In this document: positions 24,401 to 35,989 of the stretch, in pieces | Numbering within the stretch: the first letter of the stretch is position 1 | Layout of the letters: each line of letters opens with the position of its first letter | DNA from: Owenia fusiformis | Lineage: Eukaryota > Annelida > Polychaeta > Sabellida > Oweniidae | Reading direction: 5' to 3' | Assembly: GCA_903813345.2 (NCBI GenBank) | Contig: CAIIXF020000010.1 | Location: forward strand, 3,899,169-3,963,168 | DNA: 64,000 bases | Notes under the pieces: generated by a model | The model's input: the letters and a program-made list of their open reading frames with translations, nothing else | What the model was told of the DNA's origin: nothing | Databases searched by the model: none | Position numbers and translations under genes: made by a program

Positions 24401-26780
24401 AAATGAAAGACACAACATTTCTTGATCTACTGAGCAAGCACCAACATTTTTTTAACTATATGCCTAATCCCAATAAAAAAACGAGCAGAAAGTTGTTAAG
24501 GCAGACAGGAATGTTTTACAGAATCTTATCACTGCATATGAAGCTAACCACAGACCTGTGGGCATCAATGAAATCATGAAACATGAGCTGATGTCTTTTC
24601 CAATAGCCCTCTCATTGACGAATGAAACATTCAAGCCAACTCAAATGTACTCTACTCCTTAACTGTTTAACAAATGGTATTGAAATGCCAACCGTAATAT
24701 TTCCAATATATGATCCTTCTTACAAATTAGCATCAATTGCATCTACATCTGAGGATTTGGCTACAGTCTTCAAGGAAGCAAAACTTCAGCAGTGAAGTGT
24801 ACTGTGCCCCATCTTGCATACTTTTGGTGGTCATATCTCATGAAAAAGGGGATCATGCATTGAAATACATTGAGATGAAGCTCCCAATTTCCCTTTCTTT
24901 GGGCTATGGTGAAGCGTATCAAGATTTGGTCCATGTATTACTACCAGAATGAAAAGTAATCCTTGTCTTCCTTGTTCAGCTCTATGAAGGATTGTAATTC
25001 TGATTTACAAGAGTCATTCGAGATCACATCAATCAGTTGCTTTATTTGATTTCCAGATCCAATGTTGTGGTAAATGTCATTCTGAATCTTTTTTGAATTT
25101 CCCATATATGGTCCTATTGGATTTAAATTTCAAAAATTGCTACTCTGCAAAAACTCTCATTAACTGAAACATCCCACTAATTCAAAATGTTGTCAAAGTG
25201 AGTATACGCCATTTGTCAAGAATTTCTGTCTTAACTCCAAGAGTAACACAGAAAGGTTAATGGGGACAGTGGGGGGGGGGGTTAATATGACTTAACATTG
25301 TTCAGGGAAGAAAACTCCATAAAATGAAGATTTGTATGAATCATTGGTACTTTTGCTGTCACGTCATGCAATTGTCAGGCTGCTTAGAATGAAATTAGCC
25401 TTGTCTTCCTAGTTCAGCTCTATGCAGAATTGTAATTCTGATTCAGATCCAGTGTTGAGGTTAATGTCATTCTGAATCTTTTTTGAATTTATCATAGAGG
25501 GTTCTATTGAATACTTCAATTTTAGACCTAGTATATTAAGTATATTCAATGATTAGACCTGTGGTTCAAATCTGCAGAAAAACTAGTCAGAATATGTCAT
25601 ATATCAAACCTCCGAGCTATGAGACAGTAGTAGGTACCAATATACTCTAACTCTGGAATTAATAAGGGTGTTCTAATAGTCTACCTTAATACTGTCCGTT
25701 TAGGCCTTTATTTGTAATGGTTTTCAATGATTAAGCCTCTTAGATGGTTAAAATCACCAGAAAGTCAGCTTGGAATATGTCATACATCAAACAACTAATC
25801 TATGAAATCATAGCTAGTTCAAGTATGCTCATACCAGTAGAATGATACTAATGGTATACATGAATTTAATCGATTGCAGACCTATGATTTAAGAATGAAT
25901 TTTCAATGATAACACTTAAAAGATTGTTCAAACCACCAGAAAGCCAAGCCAGGATATATCATACATCATTTCTCTAAGCTAGAAAACTAATATTGGTACA
26001 AATATGTTCATAAATAGGAAATTATAAGGGTCTTCCAAGGGTATACGTATAACTAATCAATTTTAGACATCATATTTCATGAATTTTTAATAGTTGAACA
26101 TGATAAAAAGCTTAAATCTTCTTAAAACTTTGCTAAAATAAGTTTTATATTTTAGATTTATTCTAAAATGCTAAATATATGAACACAGAGGGATAAATGT
26201 TAAAGCAATAGGGGTCAGTTATAGTCACACATAAAATCAGTCCCAGCTAAAATGTCATTTTTTCTTAAATTCACTAATTTTTTTCAAGGCAATTATCAAA
26301 GGAATTACTTTGATTCTTGCAGGATTAGTAGAATAGGTATTATGCCTTTTACATGGTTTTTTTTAGCATCCATCATTGTCTAATAAAAAAGTTATGACAC
26401 GAAAAGTAAAAAATGGGTCATAAATTTGCCCCCTGGGGTACATACTTTTTGCTTTTATTCAAATTTCTTAAGGGTAATTCGTATCATTCATACTTCAAAT
26501 GTTTATTTTATACAATGTCCATGTATTTCACTTACAAAAACCATAAAATCAAAGTTATTTTAGGTTGAAGAATTTTTTCCCCCTGTTAGGGGTGAATTTT
26601 GGGGGTAGGGGACTAACATGGTATTTTAAGGGTTTAATAATCATATTTCAGCTTGCCAACATGGTTTTTTGGATTCAGCATAAAAAGTTACATAAGAAAC
26701 ACTTGTCAGAACACTTTTAACACTAAACGCCTACCACATTTTACAGAGAGACCTTTTGCAGAAAAGCACCTGGTCTAGTA
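21500..26780. mobile_element. 5.3-kb foldback element with ~2-kb arms (foldback 2)
   Basis: The left arm (about 21500-23600) is inverted relative to the right arm (about 24800-26780). Paired landmarks are TAGGCGTTTAGTGTTAAAAG against CACTAAACGCCTACCAC, CCCCCTACCCCCAAAAG against TTTGGGGGTAGGG, and ATTGAAATACATTGAGATGA against its diverged inverse near 23500. The arms are diverged by substitutions and indels. Between them lie remains of a coding sequence (24230-24830). Outer edges are fuzzy and no target-site duplication was established. Frames of 60-90 aa in the arms are shadows. Confidence 0.8.
24230..24830 (+). pseudogene. Decayed transposon-type protein fragment in foldback 2
   Basis: Readable stretches in shifting frames include a segment near 24243-24385 (DMLLKFGMFSEDPLLNL, then INRLDSLANNNWMSLCLRG). 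Another at about 24490-24662 reads VVKADRNVLQNLITAYEA, NHRPVGINEIMKHELMSFPI and ALSLTNETFKPTQ, with a TAA right after. From memory, mollusc and cnidarian genomes carry many uncharacterised, transposon-associated proteins with an EIMKHELMSFP-ALSLTN-like block. That family link is inference. Frameshifts and stops make it non-functional. Confidence 0.5.
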
Positions 26781-26799
26781 TGATTATAAGGTCATAGAA

Positions 26800-27725
26800 A
26801 TTTCTATGCAGAAATTATTCTGTAGGATAACAAGGCCATAGAAATTTCTATGCAAAACATTTTCACAGAAATTTCTACACCCTTGGTATACGCAGCTAAC
26901 GAAAATTGATCGGTACGGGTCAAAAGCTGGGCCGGTACGGGTTAACGGTTTTATTTGAATTTAAAATAGCCATAACTTGCTCAATATTGACTTCCTCGTG
27001 TCTAATTTGAAATATATGATGCCTCCCGATGCTTTTAAGTACCCCAATTTTCTACAGATTTTTAAACGGACCAAAACTTTCTAAATGCGCATTTATGCTC
27101 TTTTCTCTCGAGAACGAGCTATTGCCCCAAACCGGTCCGTCTTCTTGTTGCAAGCAGATTGCCCCGAACCGGTCCGTCTTCTCGCTGCAAGCAGGATGAA
27201 ATTCTTTGTCACAAAGTTTGGCATTTTTTATAAAATCAAACGCGCGTCATTGAAACTCACAAGATGTAAATAGCATGTCATTTACATCATACCTTGATGG
27301 GGAAAAATAGATCTTATATGTTAGAAGTACTAAATAAAAGTTATCGTGAAAATGAGACAGTCGTTCTCAAGAGAAAAGAGCATAAATGCGCATTTAGAGA
27401 GTTTTGGTCCGTTTAAAAATCTGTAAAAAATTGGGGTACTTAAAAGCATCGGGGGCATCATATATTTTAAATTAGACACGAGGAAGTCAATATTGAGCAA
27501 GTTATGGCGTTTTTAAATTCAAATAAAACCGTTAACCCGTTCCGGTCCAGCTTTTGACCCGTACCGGTCAATTTTCGTTAGCTGCGTAAACCAAGGGTGT
27601 CTCTATGTCACAATTTTGAAATTTTCTGTAGAATAACAAGGCCATAGAAATTTCTATGCAATACTGAATTTCATAGAAATTTCTATGATCACATTTTTTG
27701 TCGGATCATAGAAATTCTATGCTCA
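26800..27725. repeat. CATAGAAATTTCTATG palindromes, split by a foldback insertion
   Basis: Copies of the 16-bp palindrome CATAGAAATTTCTATG or close variants lie near 26804, 26846, 27643, 27673 and 27708, with related halves at about 21431-21470. A longer unit, GATAACAAGGC followed by the palindrome, occurs on both sides of the 722-bp element at 26878-27599. The array therefore existed before that insertion. Confidence 0.7.
26878..27599. mobile_element. 722-bp foldback element, copy A of the CACCCTTGG family
   Basis: Ends are CACCCTTGGTATACGCAGC and the complement of CACCCTTGGTTTACGCAGC. Arms share CCGGTACGGGTCAAAAGCTG, GTTAACGG(T)TTTATTTGAA and GCGCATTTATGCTCTTTTCTC. The centre holds two copies of a ~32-bp block with GAACCGGTCCGTCTTCT. 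Compared with copy B at 35010-35899 it lies in the opposite orientation and lacks ~170 bp of one arm. The 62-aa frame at 27085-27273 is a shadow. Confidence 0.85.
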
Positions 27726-28001
27726 TCTGGTGAATCATCAATATTTTGAATACTAGCAAAGATTTCTATTAATTTTTTGAAATTCATTATTGAGGTAATT
27801 TGTAAAAGTCTGTACTTGGTATCACTAATTTAAAGGCTGGATGGTAAAATACAATTATGTTACAAAATATATCATAATTGAAAGATGATATTCAAAAAAA
27901 CAAATGCAAATTTTGAAATAAAAAGGGAATAAAAAGGCAAATTCTCTTTTGGTTTGGAAAGTGTTGTAGACAGTTTTTTTAATAATCATTTATTTCATAT
28001 A

Positions 28002-28404
28002 TCTTCCGTAAAAACTCCCGTTTTTTATTATAAAATCTACCGCAAAAACTCCCGTTTTTCAAAACCTACCGAAAAACTCCCGTTTTTCAGAACCTACCGC
28101 AAAAACTCCCGTTTTTCTGAAATCTTCCGTAAAAAAGTCATGTTTTTTTTAATTTACCGCGAAAAATACCTTTTTTAAAAAATCTCCCGTAAAAACTCCC
28201 ATTTTTTCAAAATCTTCCGTAAAAACTCCAGTTTTTTCAAAATTTACCGCAAAAACTCCCTTTTTTAAATCTCCCGTAAAAACTACCGTTTTTTTTCAAA
28301 AAACTCCCGCTTTTTTTCAAAAAACTCCCGCAAAAACTACCGGATTTTGAAAAAACTCCCGTAAAAGTACCGCAATTTTTTTTTATTCTCCCGAAAATTT
28401 TTCA
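28002..28404. repeat. ~32-bp AAAACTCCCGTTTTT minisatellite
   Basis: About a dozen irregular copies of a unit reading roughly TACCGCAAAAACTCCCGTTT followed by TTCAAAA. The unit varies between ACCGC, TTCCGT and CTCCCGT and in T-run length. It ends just before the next foldback element. The 74-aa frame at 27954-28178 is a product of the repeat. Confidence 0.85.
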
Positions 28405-28430
28405 TTTTAGGTTGGCAAGTCTGCTCACAT

Positions 28431-29171
28431 GTAAAGGAGTGGTATCGATATGGTGAACTTTTTGAACACACGTTTCTCTTAAACCAGTCATCAAAAAATG
28501 CTGAAAATTTTACACATCTTCAATTTAATGGTCACCTTTTGGATTATAACATTTACAATTTGAAATATATATATATATATATACTTTTCTCTAAATTGTT
28601 TTAGAAAACACATCGGACACTTCTTTTCATCTTGGTATCATGTGTTCGGAATGAAATGAAACATCTATCCGAACCTCATTTGAACAGAACGACCTAAACA
28701 CAACGTGTTTAGGTCTCTTAATATTGTAATTGTACAAAGGAAAGTTTGGTTGATTTTAAAAAAGTATCTTGTTAATGAAATAAAAGTTTTTTCTTAATTT
28801 TTATCTATTTTGGGGGGTTTTGTTTTATTTTTTGCATACCTTTTGCTAAATCAACCAAAATTTCCTTTGTTTAACTATAATATTGAGTGGTCTAAGAAAA
28901 TGTTGTATAAGCTATTTTGTTCCAACAAGGTTCGGAAAGACATTTTATTTCATTCTCAAGAATTGGTAGAAAGGAACAAAAAACAATTGCACTAAAAAAC
29001 AAAAATGTCAACAGTTATATAAAATATATATAAATAATTTTCGCATTAAATTGTTGTCAATCAGTCAACATTACATAAAGGAACGTGTTTTTACAGGATG
29101 TTTTCAATAATTGGTTTAAGAGAAAAACATTGTTGAATTCAGTTCACCATATCGATACCTATCCTTTGCAA
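28431..29171. mobile_element. 741-bp foldback element
   Basis: GGTATCGATATGGTGAACT at 28441 faces AGTTCACCATATCGATACC near 29141. Matching pairs continue inward: CTCTTAAACCAGT against ATTGGTTTAAGAG, AAAGGAAAGTTTGGTTGATTT against AAATCAACCAAAATTTCC, and TTCGGAATGAAATGAAACAT against its diverged inverse near 28930. A (TA)n run lies at about 28566-28582. It has no coding content. Confidence 0.75.
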
Positions 29172-30411
29172 TCTTCGATAAAAATTATCGTTTTTCATTT
29201 TCAGAGAATTGATAAATGAAGACAATAGTCACATACCATGTATCAGATCAAGTCATGGTGCGATACAAAACTGTGGCATAAATAATGCAAATGTGATATT
29301 CTGTTGTGAATATATGGTGCTATTGACATCGATCCTTTATCATATTACGTAACCTCAAAGGGAACTACCGTACGCCCCTGATAGCCGCCGGTCTCTGATA
29401 TGATGATTTCTTCCATAGTCAATTACAGATATGACAACATTGGTATGAATAATATACAAGACAATAGGGCTGTATTTCGTTGGTCGTTGATCTACTTCTC
29501 CAACACAACTTTGAAAAATCTATTATAACTATATGATTATATAAATATATACTATATGTGAGTATAAAAGTCAAAAAGGTTAGTGTACGTAATAAAATAA
29601 TCTGAAATAAAACAAAAGATAATAAATAAATTCTTTAGTTTTATTTCGGATTATTTTATTATACCATATATGCTATATCAGCAAAATTGTATGTTCATGG
29701 TAGCCTAACCAAGGTTGTCGATGTGTGTATATGACATTATAATGATTATGGTACGTTCAATATCCAGAAAACTCTGGAAATATGTAATGTTTATGAATAA
29801 GGTGGTTATTCCGAGGAAAGATATTTATCTGAATTCCTCAATAGAATAACAGTGTAATATACCAATACAGAAATACACAGTATAGTATTTAGTATTAAAC
29901 TCTTTAGATGTATTTTATATGAGAACAATATCGTAGCGGCTATAACGATTTCATAAAAATGTACACAATAATGTATTTTTGCATATTACTTATTTATTGT
30001 AAATATCTAGATATGCACTATTATTTTGTGAAACGTTTCTCCAAGTTATGAGGTTTTGCTTAAAATATGTAAACTGAAATGTATCACCGCTAGTTATAAT
30101 AATACTGCATCAGTATTACACACTTAGCTACTGTAAGTTAGAAATGTACTACTTGAAATAGTTTGCATGTATAGCAAAAAATACTACTATGTACCATATA
30201 TTGTGTTAAGTAACCAGATAAATCTGCAATACTTAATGATGGACTGTGTACATGTGAATATGTATCAATTGATGTCTACATTTTATTGATAAGTTGCAAA
30301 TTATTAGCACCGGTGGTTTAATTAAGTCTATCATCGATGGGCTGTGCATATCGTAAAAACGTTATCTATACCTGAGTACCTCGATACAGTTCAGAGACAT
30401 ACACTCCCCTC
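29172..30411. other. AT-rich spacer with one short hairpin
   Basis: A hairpin at about 29588-29665 pairs AATAAAATAATCTGAAATAA with its inverse TTATTTCGGATTATTTTATT. Otherwise no gene or element boundary is visible. Confidence 0.55.
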
Positions 30412-31357
30412 CATAAGTTTGGCAACCTTTTTCCCCCATTGAACTACGTGTTAAAGCCTCTTTACCTTTGCATTTTTATTTACTTAACCTGCGATGAAAA
30501 TACTTATACTATTGATGAAAACGTAATTTGACTTTAATTCCAATAGCTCCAAATTTTCTCAATTTTTTCCTCAATTACAATAGGTCGAAAATTGATGATG
30601 AATTTGATGAATTTTTGAAAATCGACATTCCCATGTTAACCAATGGGAAATGGTAGGTTTGCCGCAAGTCATATGACAGAATATCCATCCATCTGAGTCC
30701 TTGCAAAAAATACGAGTTAGGCAGGTAATTGAATTTGCGAACTTTATTTAACAAAAAATTGATATGTTTTTTCAGGTTCAACAAAGTTATAGGGCTTTAG
30801 AGTCAAAATTGTTTTTCAAAAAACCTCTCCCATTGAAATAATACAGGAGGCGAAAAATAATTTTCAAAAATGACTTTGAAGTGCTGTAACTTTAATATTC
30901 ATCAAATAAACTAAACACTTAGTGTTCAAAAAAGTTAGACAATTCAATTTTCTATATAAAAACATTTTTTGCTGAATCTTTTACTGAGGAGATATCCTGA
31001 TTTCTTATTTGCCCCGAACCCTTCATTTCCCATTGGATTACAAAAATTCACCAAATTTGTAATATTGTAATTGAGGAAAAAAATTTCTGATTTGCCCTGA
31101 ACCCTCCATTTCCCATTGGATTACATGAGAATGACGATTTTGAAAAATTCATCACATTTATCATCAATTTTCGACCTATTGTAATTGAGGAAAAAAATGA
31201 GAAAATTTGGAGGTATTGGAAATAAAGTCAAGTTACGTTTCCATCAATATCATAAGTTATTTCATCGCCGGTTAAGTAAATAAAAATTCAAACGTAAAGA
31301 GGCTTTAACACGTAGTTCAATGGAGAAAAGAGGTTGCCAAACTTATGGAGGGGAGTG
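30412..31357. mobile_element. Tc1/mariner-like palindromic MITE, copy A
   Basis: TIRs CACTCCCCTCCATAAGTTTG and its complement are flanked by TA on both sides (30410-30411, 31358-31359), the hallmark of Tc1/mariner insertion. The element is 946 bp and palindromic over much of its length. Its right part contains an extra internal duplication (CCTCCATTTCCCATTGGATT-type block near 31020 and 31100). There is no transposase, so it depends on another element. A second copy is at 50013-50879. Confidence 0.85.
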
Positions 31358-33392
31358 TATGTTTGAATTCATTTACAGAGACATGATCATGAGGTAACGT
31401 GGTATATTTCACGTCAGAACTTATTATTTATGCTGTTTATATTGGTCATTTGCTGCAATAATTACAGTCAATTGTATATCAGTTGTATAAATCATATTGT
31501 CATTGTATTTACTACCATATGAAAGGAACAGATGTTCCCAATGAGATTTCTGCTGTATGTAAAACTCGAGGCCTGGGAGAAAGGAATACACGCTCAATAT
31601 AATGAAATGTCGCCTTGTCTACCGACTTATTTATATACAGTAGTGTGCTGTATGTACATCAATCATTTTAGAAATTGTACATAATATACTCTAGATATAG
31701 TGACTATAAATATATATAACGCGAGAAACATTATTTTTGAATATTCAATTGTCCCGGGCCTGGGAGAGGGCGTGGGCGTGGGCGTGGCTTGCCAAGATGA
31801 CCAGACTTGGTTTTATGTACATGTTGCGTAGTTATCATTTTACAGAATGTAAGTGTTTGTTTGTATAGTGGACATTTATCATGTACGTATATTTGGGGTA
31901 AATATAAAATAAAGGAAGTTGTGCACATATGGACACGACCGATGGATTATAATAAGCACAGTTTATTCTGTGTGCAACTATCTTCCATAATTTTAAATGT
32001 CGGTTTCACCGGAGTGCCATACGCTAAGCCAGATATCATCGGGGATATCGTATGTCATCCCTTGCATGATATCAGTATGTAGGTGCATATATTTTATATT
32101 AATCGTATACTGCACTCCTACTTTATATCATTAATGATATCATTAATGATATGATAACGTTAAATGGCTTCATCTTCAGAAAAATTAAACTATTAATTAT
32201 AATGTTGACTGAGTGTTGATAAATGTAAAATTGTGTTTTATAGATTTTGCTTCATATACAGTAAAATGGTGAAAACAGTAAATTGCTTGGCCGTTGCAAT
32301 TGTACGTATATGATAATAAGGAAAACGTGATAATAGTATTCATGTATAAACCAATGGGATAACTTATTGGAACTTTATACAAATGTGTATACTTGAATAC
32401 TTGAGACGTTTTATGTACGTTCAGGCGCAACTTAAGAACTGAACTTAATTATTACAGTTTAATAACGTACGTTTACATTAGTTTCAAATTATACTTGAGT
32501 AATATATGAACTAATGTGAGATATTTGAAAGTTTACTTTCTCATTTAGTTACAAATTGTATTTTTTGATATAAAGTTAAAGTGTTATTGCAGAAGATGAC
32601 GTTGTAGTGTAATGACACCTTTATCAATTTACGCATGTAAAATTGTCGAGACGACCCATTTGCTTATGTTTACATAGGCTAGTTGGGTAATAATTTTTTC
32701 ATTATTATAATTTCAAATGACTGCATATTCTACGTAGATGTATTAATGTTATAAGTCATAATAAATTCGTTATCAAATAAATGATTATTGTAATTCAGTA
32801 TTTTTTTGTTTTTTCGAATTGCATTGTTTTGTTTGCAACTTAATTGTTTCCTTAGCAACTGAGCCCATTTGTTAAAACATGCACGTAAATAAAAATAACT
32901 CCTTGTTAATGCTATTGAGCGACCATGCACATTCCATCTTTCGGTGTAGGCCTATATCATTCCTAAGAAGTCCTCTGGTATCTGACATGTTATCCTGCTA
33001 TGTAATGCTAATCGAAATATAATATTCTTAAAGGCCAATGTGGGGATTTAAAGTGTTAAACCATGTTTTAAAAAATAGCCTACACAATCTGTTCATTGAA
33101 TATGCAATTGAGATCCCGAGATTTCACCCGACCCCAGCTATTTGCACCAATCATTAGGAAACATAATAATATTGACCATAGATATAAGGTGCAGGAGAGA
33201 ACTCGGACTCCATGTTTCTACCAAATCAAAAGGTTTTTCGAAAGTGTTGGTCTTGCAATTATATATATTAAGATACAATTCAAAATTATGCAACAGTGCT
33301 TACAATTCAACGGGATATAGAAAAGTTCATGTAAGACCTTTGAATGAATGTATCAACGACAGATGACTTCAACAAATATATATAGTCGAGTT
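31358..33392. other. Two kb without a supported gene
   Basis: Contains a GC-richer GGGCGTGGGCGTGGGCGTGG run near 31767 and a short tandem palindrome (ATCATTAATGATATCATTAA) near 32129. Several 60-90-aa frames occur on both strands (for example 31807-32082), with no domain, signal or splice support. I see nothing else. Confidence 0.5.
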
Positions 33393-34732
33393 TGAGTTGT
33401 CCAGAGGATAAGTTGTCTAAAGGGATGAGTTGTCCAGGGATGAGTTGCCTAGAGGATGAATTGACCAGGGGATGAGTTGTCTAGGGGATGAGTTGTCCAG
33501 AGGATGAGTTGTCTAGGGAATGAGTTGTCCAGTGAATGAGTTGTTTAGGGATGATTTGACCAGGTTGTGATTTGTCTAAGGGACGAGTTGTCCAGGGTAT
33601 GAGCTGTCTATGCGATGAGTTGACCAGGGTATGAGTTTTCTAGGGGATGAGTTCTCCAGAGGATGAGTTGTCCAGAGGATGAGTCGTCCAGGGGATGAGT
33701 TGTCTAGAGGATGAGTTGTCCAGATGATGAGTTGTCTAGGGGATGAGTTGACCAGGATATGAGTTGCCTAGGGGGTGAGTTATCCAGAGGACGAGTTGTC
33801 TAGAGGATGAGTTGACCAGGGTATGAGTTGTCTTGGGGATGAGTTGACCAGGGTATGAGTTGTCTAGAGGATGAGTTGACCAGGGTATGAGCTGTCTAGG
33901 CGATGAGTTGACCAGGGTATGAGTTTTCTAGGGGATGAGTTCTCCAGAGGATGAGTTGTCCAGAGGATGAGTCGTCCAGGGGATGAGTTGTCTAGAGGAT
34001 GAGTTGTCCAGATGATGAGTTGTCTAGGGGATGAGTTGACCAGGATATGAGTTGCCTAGGGGATGAGTTGTCCAGAGGACGAGTTGTCTAGAGGATAAGT
34101 TGACCAGGGTATGAGTTGTCTTGGGGATGAGTTGACCAGTGTATGAGTTGTCTGGGGAATGAGTTGTCCAGAGGATGAGTCGTCCAGGGGATGAGTTGTC
34201 TAGATGATGAGTTGACCAGGGGATGAATTGTCCAGGGAATGAGTTGCCCAGAGGATGAGTTGTCTAGGGAATGAGTTGTCCAGAGGATGAGTTATCTAGG
34301 GGATGAGGCGACCAGGGTATGAGTTGTCTAGGGGATGAGTTATCCAGAGGATGAGTTTCCAGAGGATGAGTTGTTTAGGGGATGAGTTTTCATGGAATGA
34401 GTTGTACAGAGGATGAGTTGTCTATGGAATGAGTTGTCCAGAGCATGAGTTGTATACGGGGATGAGTTGTCTAGGGGATAAGTTGACCAGGGTATGAGTC
34501 GTCTAGGGGATGATTTGTCCTGGGGATGAGCTGTCCGGGCGATGAGTTGTCCAGGAGATGAGATGTCTATAGGATGAGTTGTCAAGAGGATGAGTTGTCC
34601 AGGGGGATGAATTGTCTATAGCATGAGTTGTCCAGGAGATGAGTTGTCCAGGGGATGAGTCGTCTAGGGAATGAGTTTTCCAGGAGATGAGTTGTCTAGG
34701 GGATGAGTTGTCCAAGGGGATGAGTTGTCCAG
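33393..34732. repeat. 1.3-kb GATGAGTTGTCCAGGG minisatellite
   Basis: About 85 copies of a 15-16-bp unit, (G)GGATGAGTTGTC(C/T)AG, with recurrent variants (TTGACCAGGGTAT, TTGTCTAGGG). A higher-order duplication is visible: the block starting GAGCTGTCTA at 33601 is repeated almost unchanged from 33889, an offset of 288 bp. Minus-strand frames of 70-81 aa here simply translate the repeat. Confidence 0.95.
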
Positions 34733-35009
34733 TTACCTATATCGAATTATTTCGAAGTATATTGTGATGTATAATAAGTCTTTATCAATTATAAATCGGG
34801 TCTTACTTATCATTTACATACATTTTGAACATACTTGAAGTCAAGTGTTCATTTGGAAAAACTATCGATATTCTCGTTTAAATATTTATTTGATGTCTTA
34901 ACTCAGCAGTTTATCTATACATACAAACCATTGGAGTGTTTAAAATAGCAACCCAAATGTGATTATAATGCCATCGATCAATACGAGTCCTATAAATACA
35001 TTTAGAGAC
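34733..35009. other. Short AT-rich spacer
   Basis: No feature is seen between the minisatellite and the next foldback element. Confidence 0.6.
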
Positions 35010-35899
35010 CACCCTTGGTATACGCAGCTAACGAAAATTGACCGGTACGGGTCAAAAGCTGGACCGGTACGGGTTAACGGTTTTATTTGAATTTAAAATA
35101 GCCATAACTTGCTCAATATTGACTTCCTCGTGTCTAATTTGAAGTATATGATGCCTCCCGATGCTTTTAAGTACCCCAATTTTTTACAGATTTTTAAACG
35201 GACCAAAACTCTCTAAATGCGCATTTATGCTCTTTTCTCTCGAGAACGACTGTCTCATTTTCACGATAACTTTTATTTAGTACTTCTAACATATAAGATC
35301 TATTTTTCCCCATCAAGGTATGATGTAAATGGCATGCTATTTACATCTTGTGAGTTTCAATGACGCGCGTTTGATTTTATAAAAAATGCCAAACTTTGTG
35401 ACAAAGAATTTCATCCTGCTTGCAGCGAGAAGACGGACCGGTTCGGGGCAATCTGCTTGCAGCGAGAAGACGGACCGGTTCGGGGCAATAGCTGATGAAA
35501 TTCTTTGTCACAAAGTTTGGCATTTTTTATAAAATCAAACGCGCGTCATTGAAACTCACAAGATGTAAATAGCATGTCATTTACATCATACCTTGATGGG
35601 GAAAAATAGATCTTATATGTTAGAAGTACTAAATAAAAGTTATCGTGAAAATGAGACAGTCGTTCTCGAGAGAAAAGAGCATAAATGCGCATTTAGAGAG
35701 TTTTGGTCCGTTTAAAAATCTGTAAAAAATTGGGGTACTTAAAAGCATCGGGAGGCATCATATATTTCAAATTAGACACGAGGAAGTTGATATTGAGCAA
35801 GTTATGGCTGTTTTAAATTCAAATAAAACCGTTAACCCGTACCAGTCCAGCTTTTGACCCGTACCGGTCAATTTTCGTTAGCTGCGTATACCAAGGGTG
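35010..35899. mobile_element. 890-bp foldback element, copy B of the CACCCTTGG family
   Basis: Nearly full-length palindrome with the same ends as 26878-27599, flanked by GAGAC on both sides (35005-35009 and 35900-35904), a candidate 5-bp target-site duplication. The arms are ~390 bp and very similar. The centre holds two direct copies of a block with GACGGACCGGTTCGGGGCAA. It lies 90 bp beyond the stop codon of the minus-strand AMOP gene, so it may have entered its 3' region. There is no transposase. Confidence 0.9.
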
Positions 35900-35989
35900 G
35901 AGACGATAGTCCTACCCTTTTACCCACCAAGAATCCCTCACAAATATGCAGCTACAGAGGTTTTACAATTCGATCTTGCCTAACCATAA

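Noticed and set aside
34340-34715. Minus-strand frames with a TTHPLDNSS-like repeat
   Set aside because: Direct translation of the GATGAGTTGTCC minisatellite; no start context or domain.
33393-34732. CRISPR-like regular repeats
   Set aside because: Units are 15-16 bp, contiguous and without unique spacers, in a eukaryotic genome: a minisatellite.
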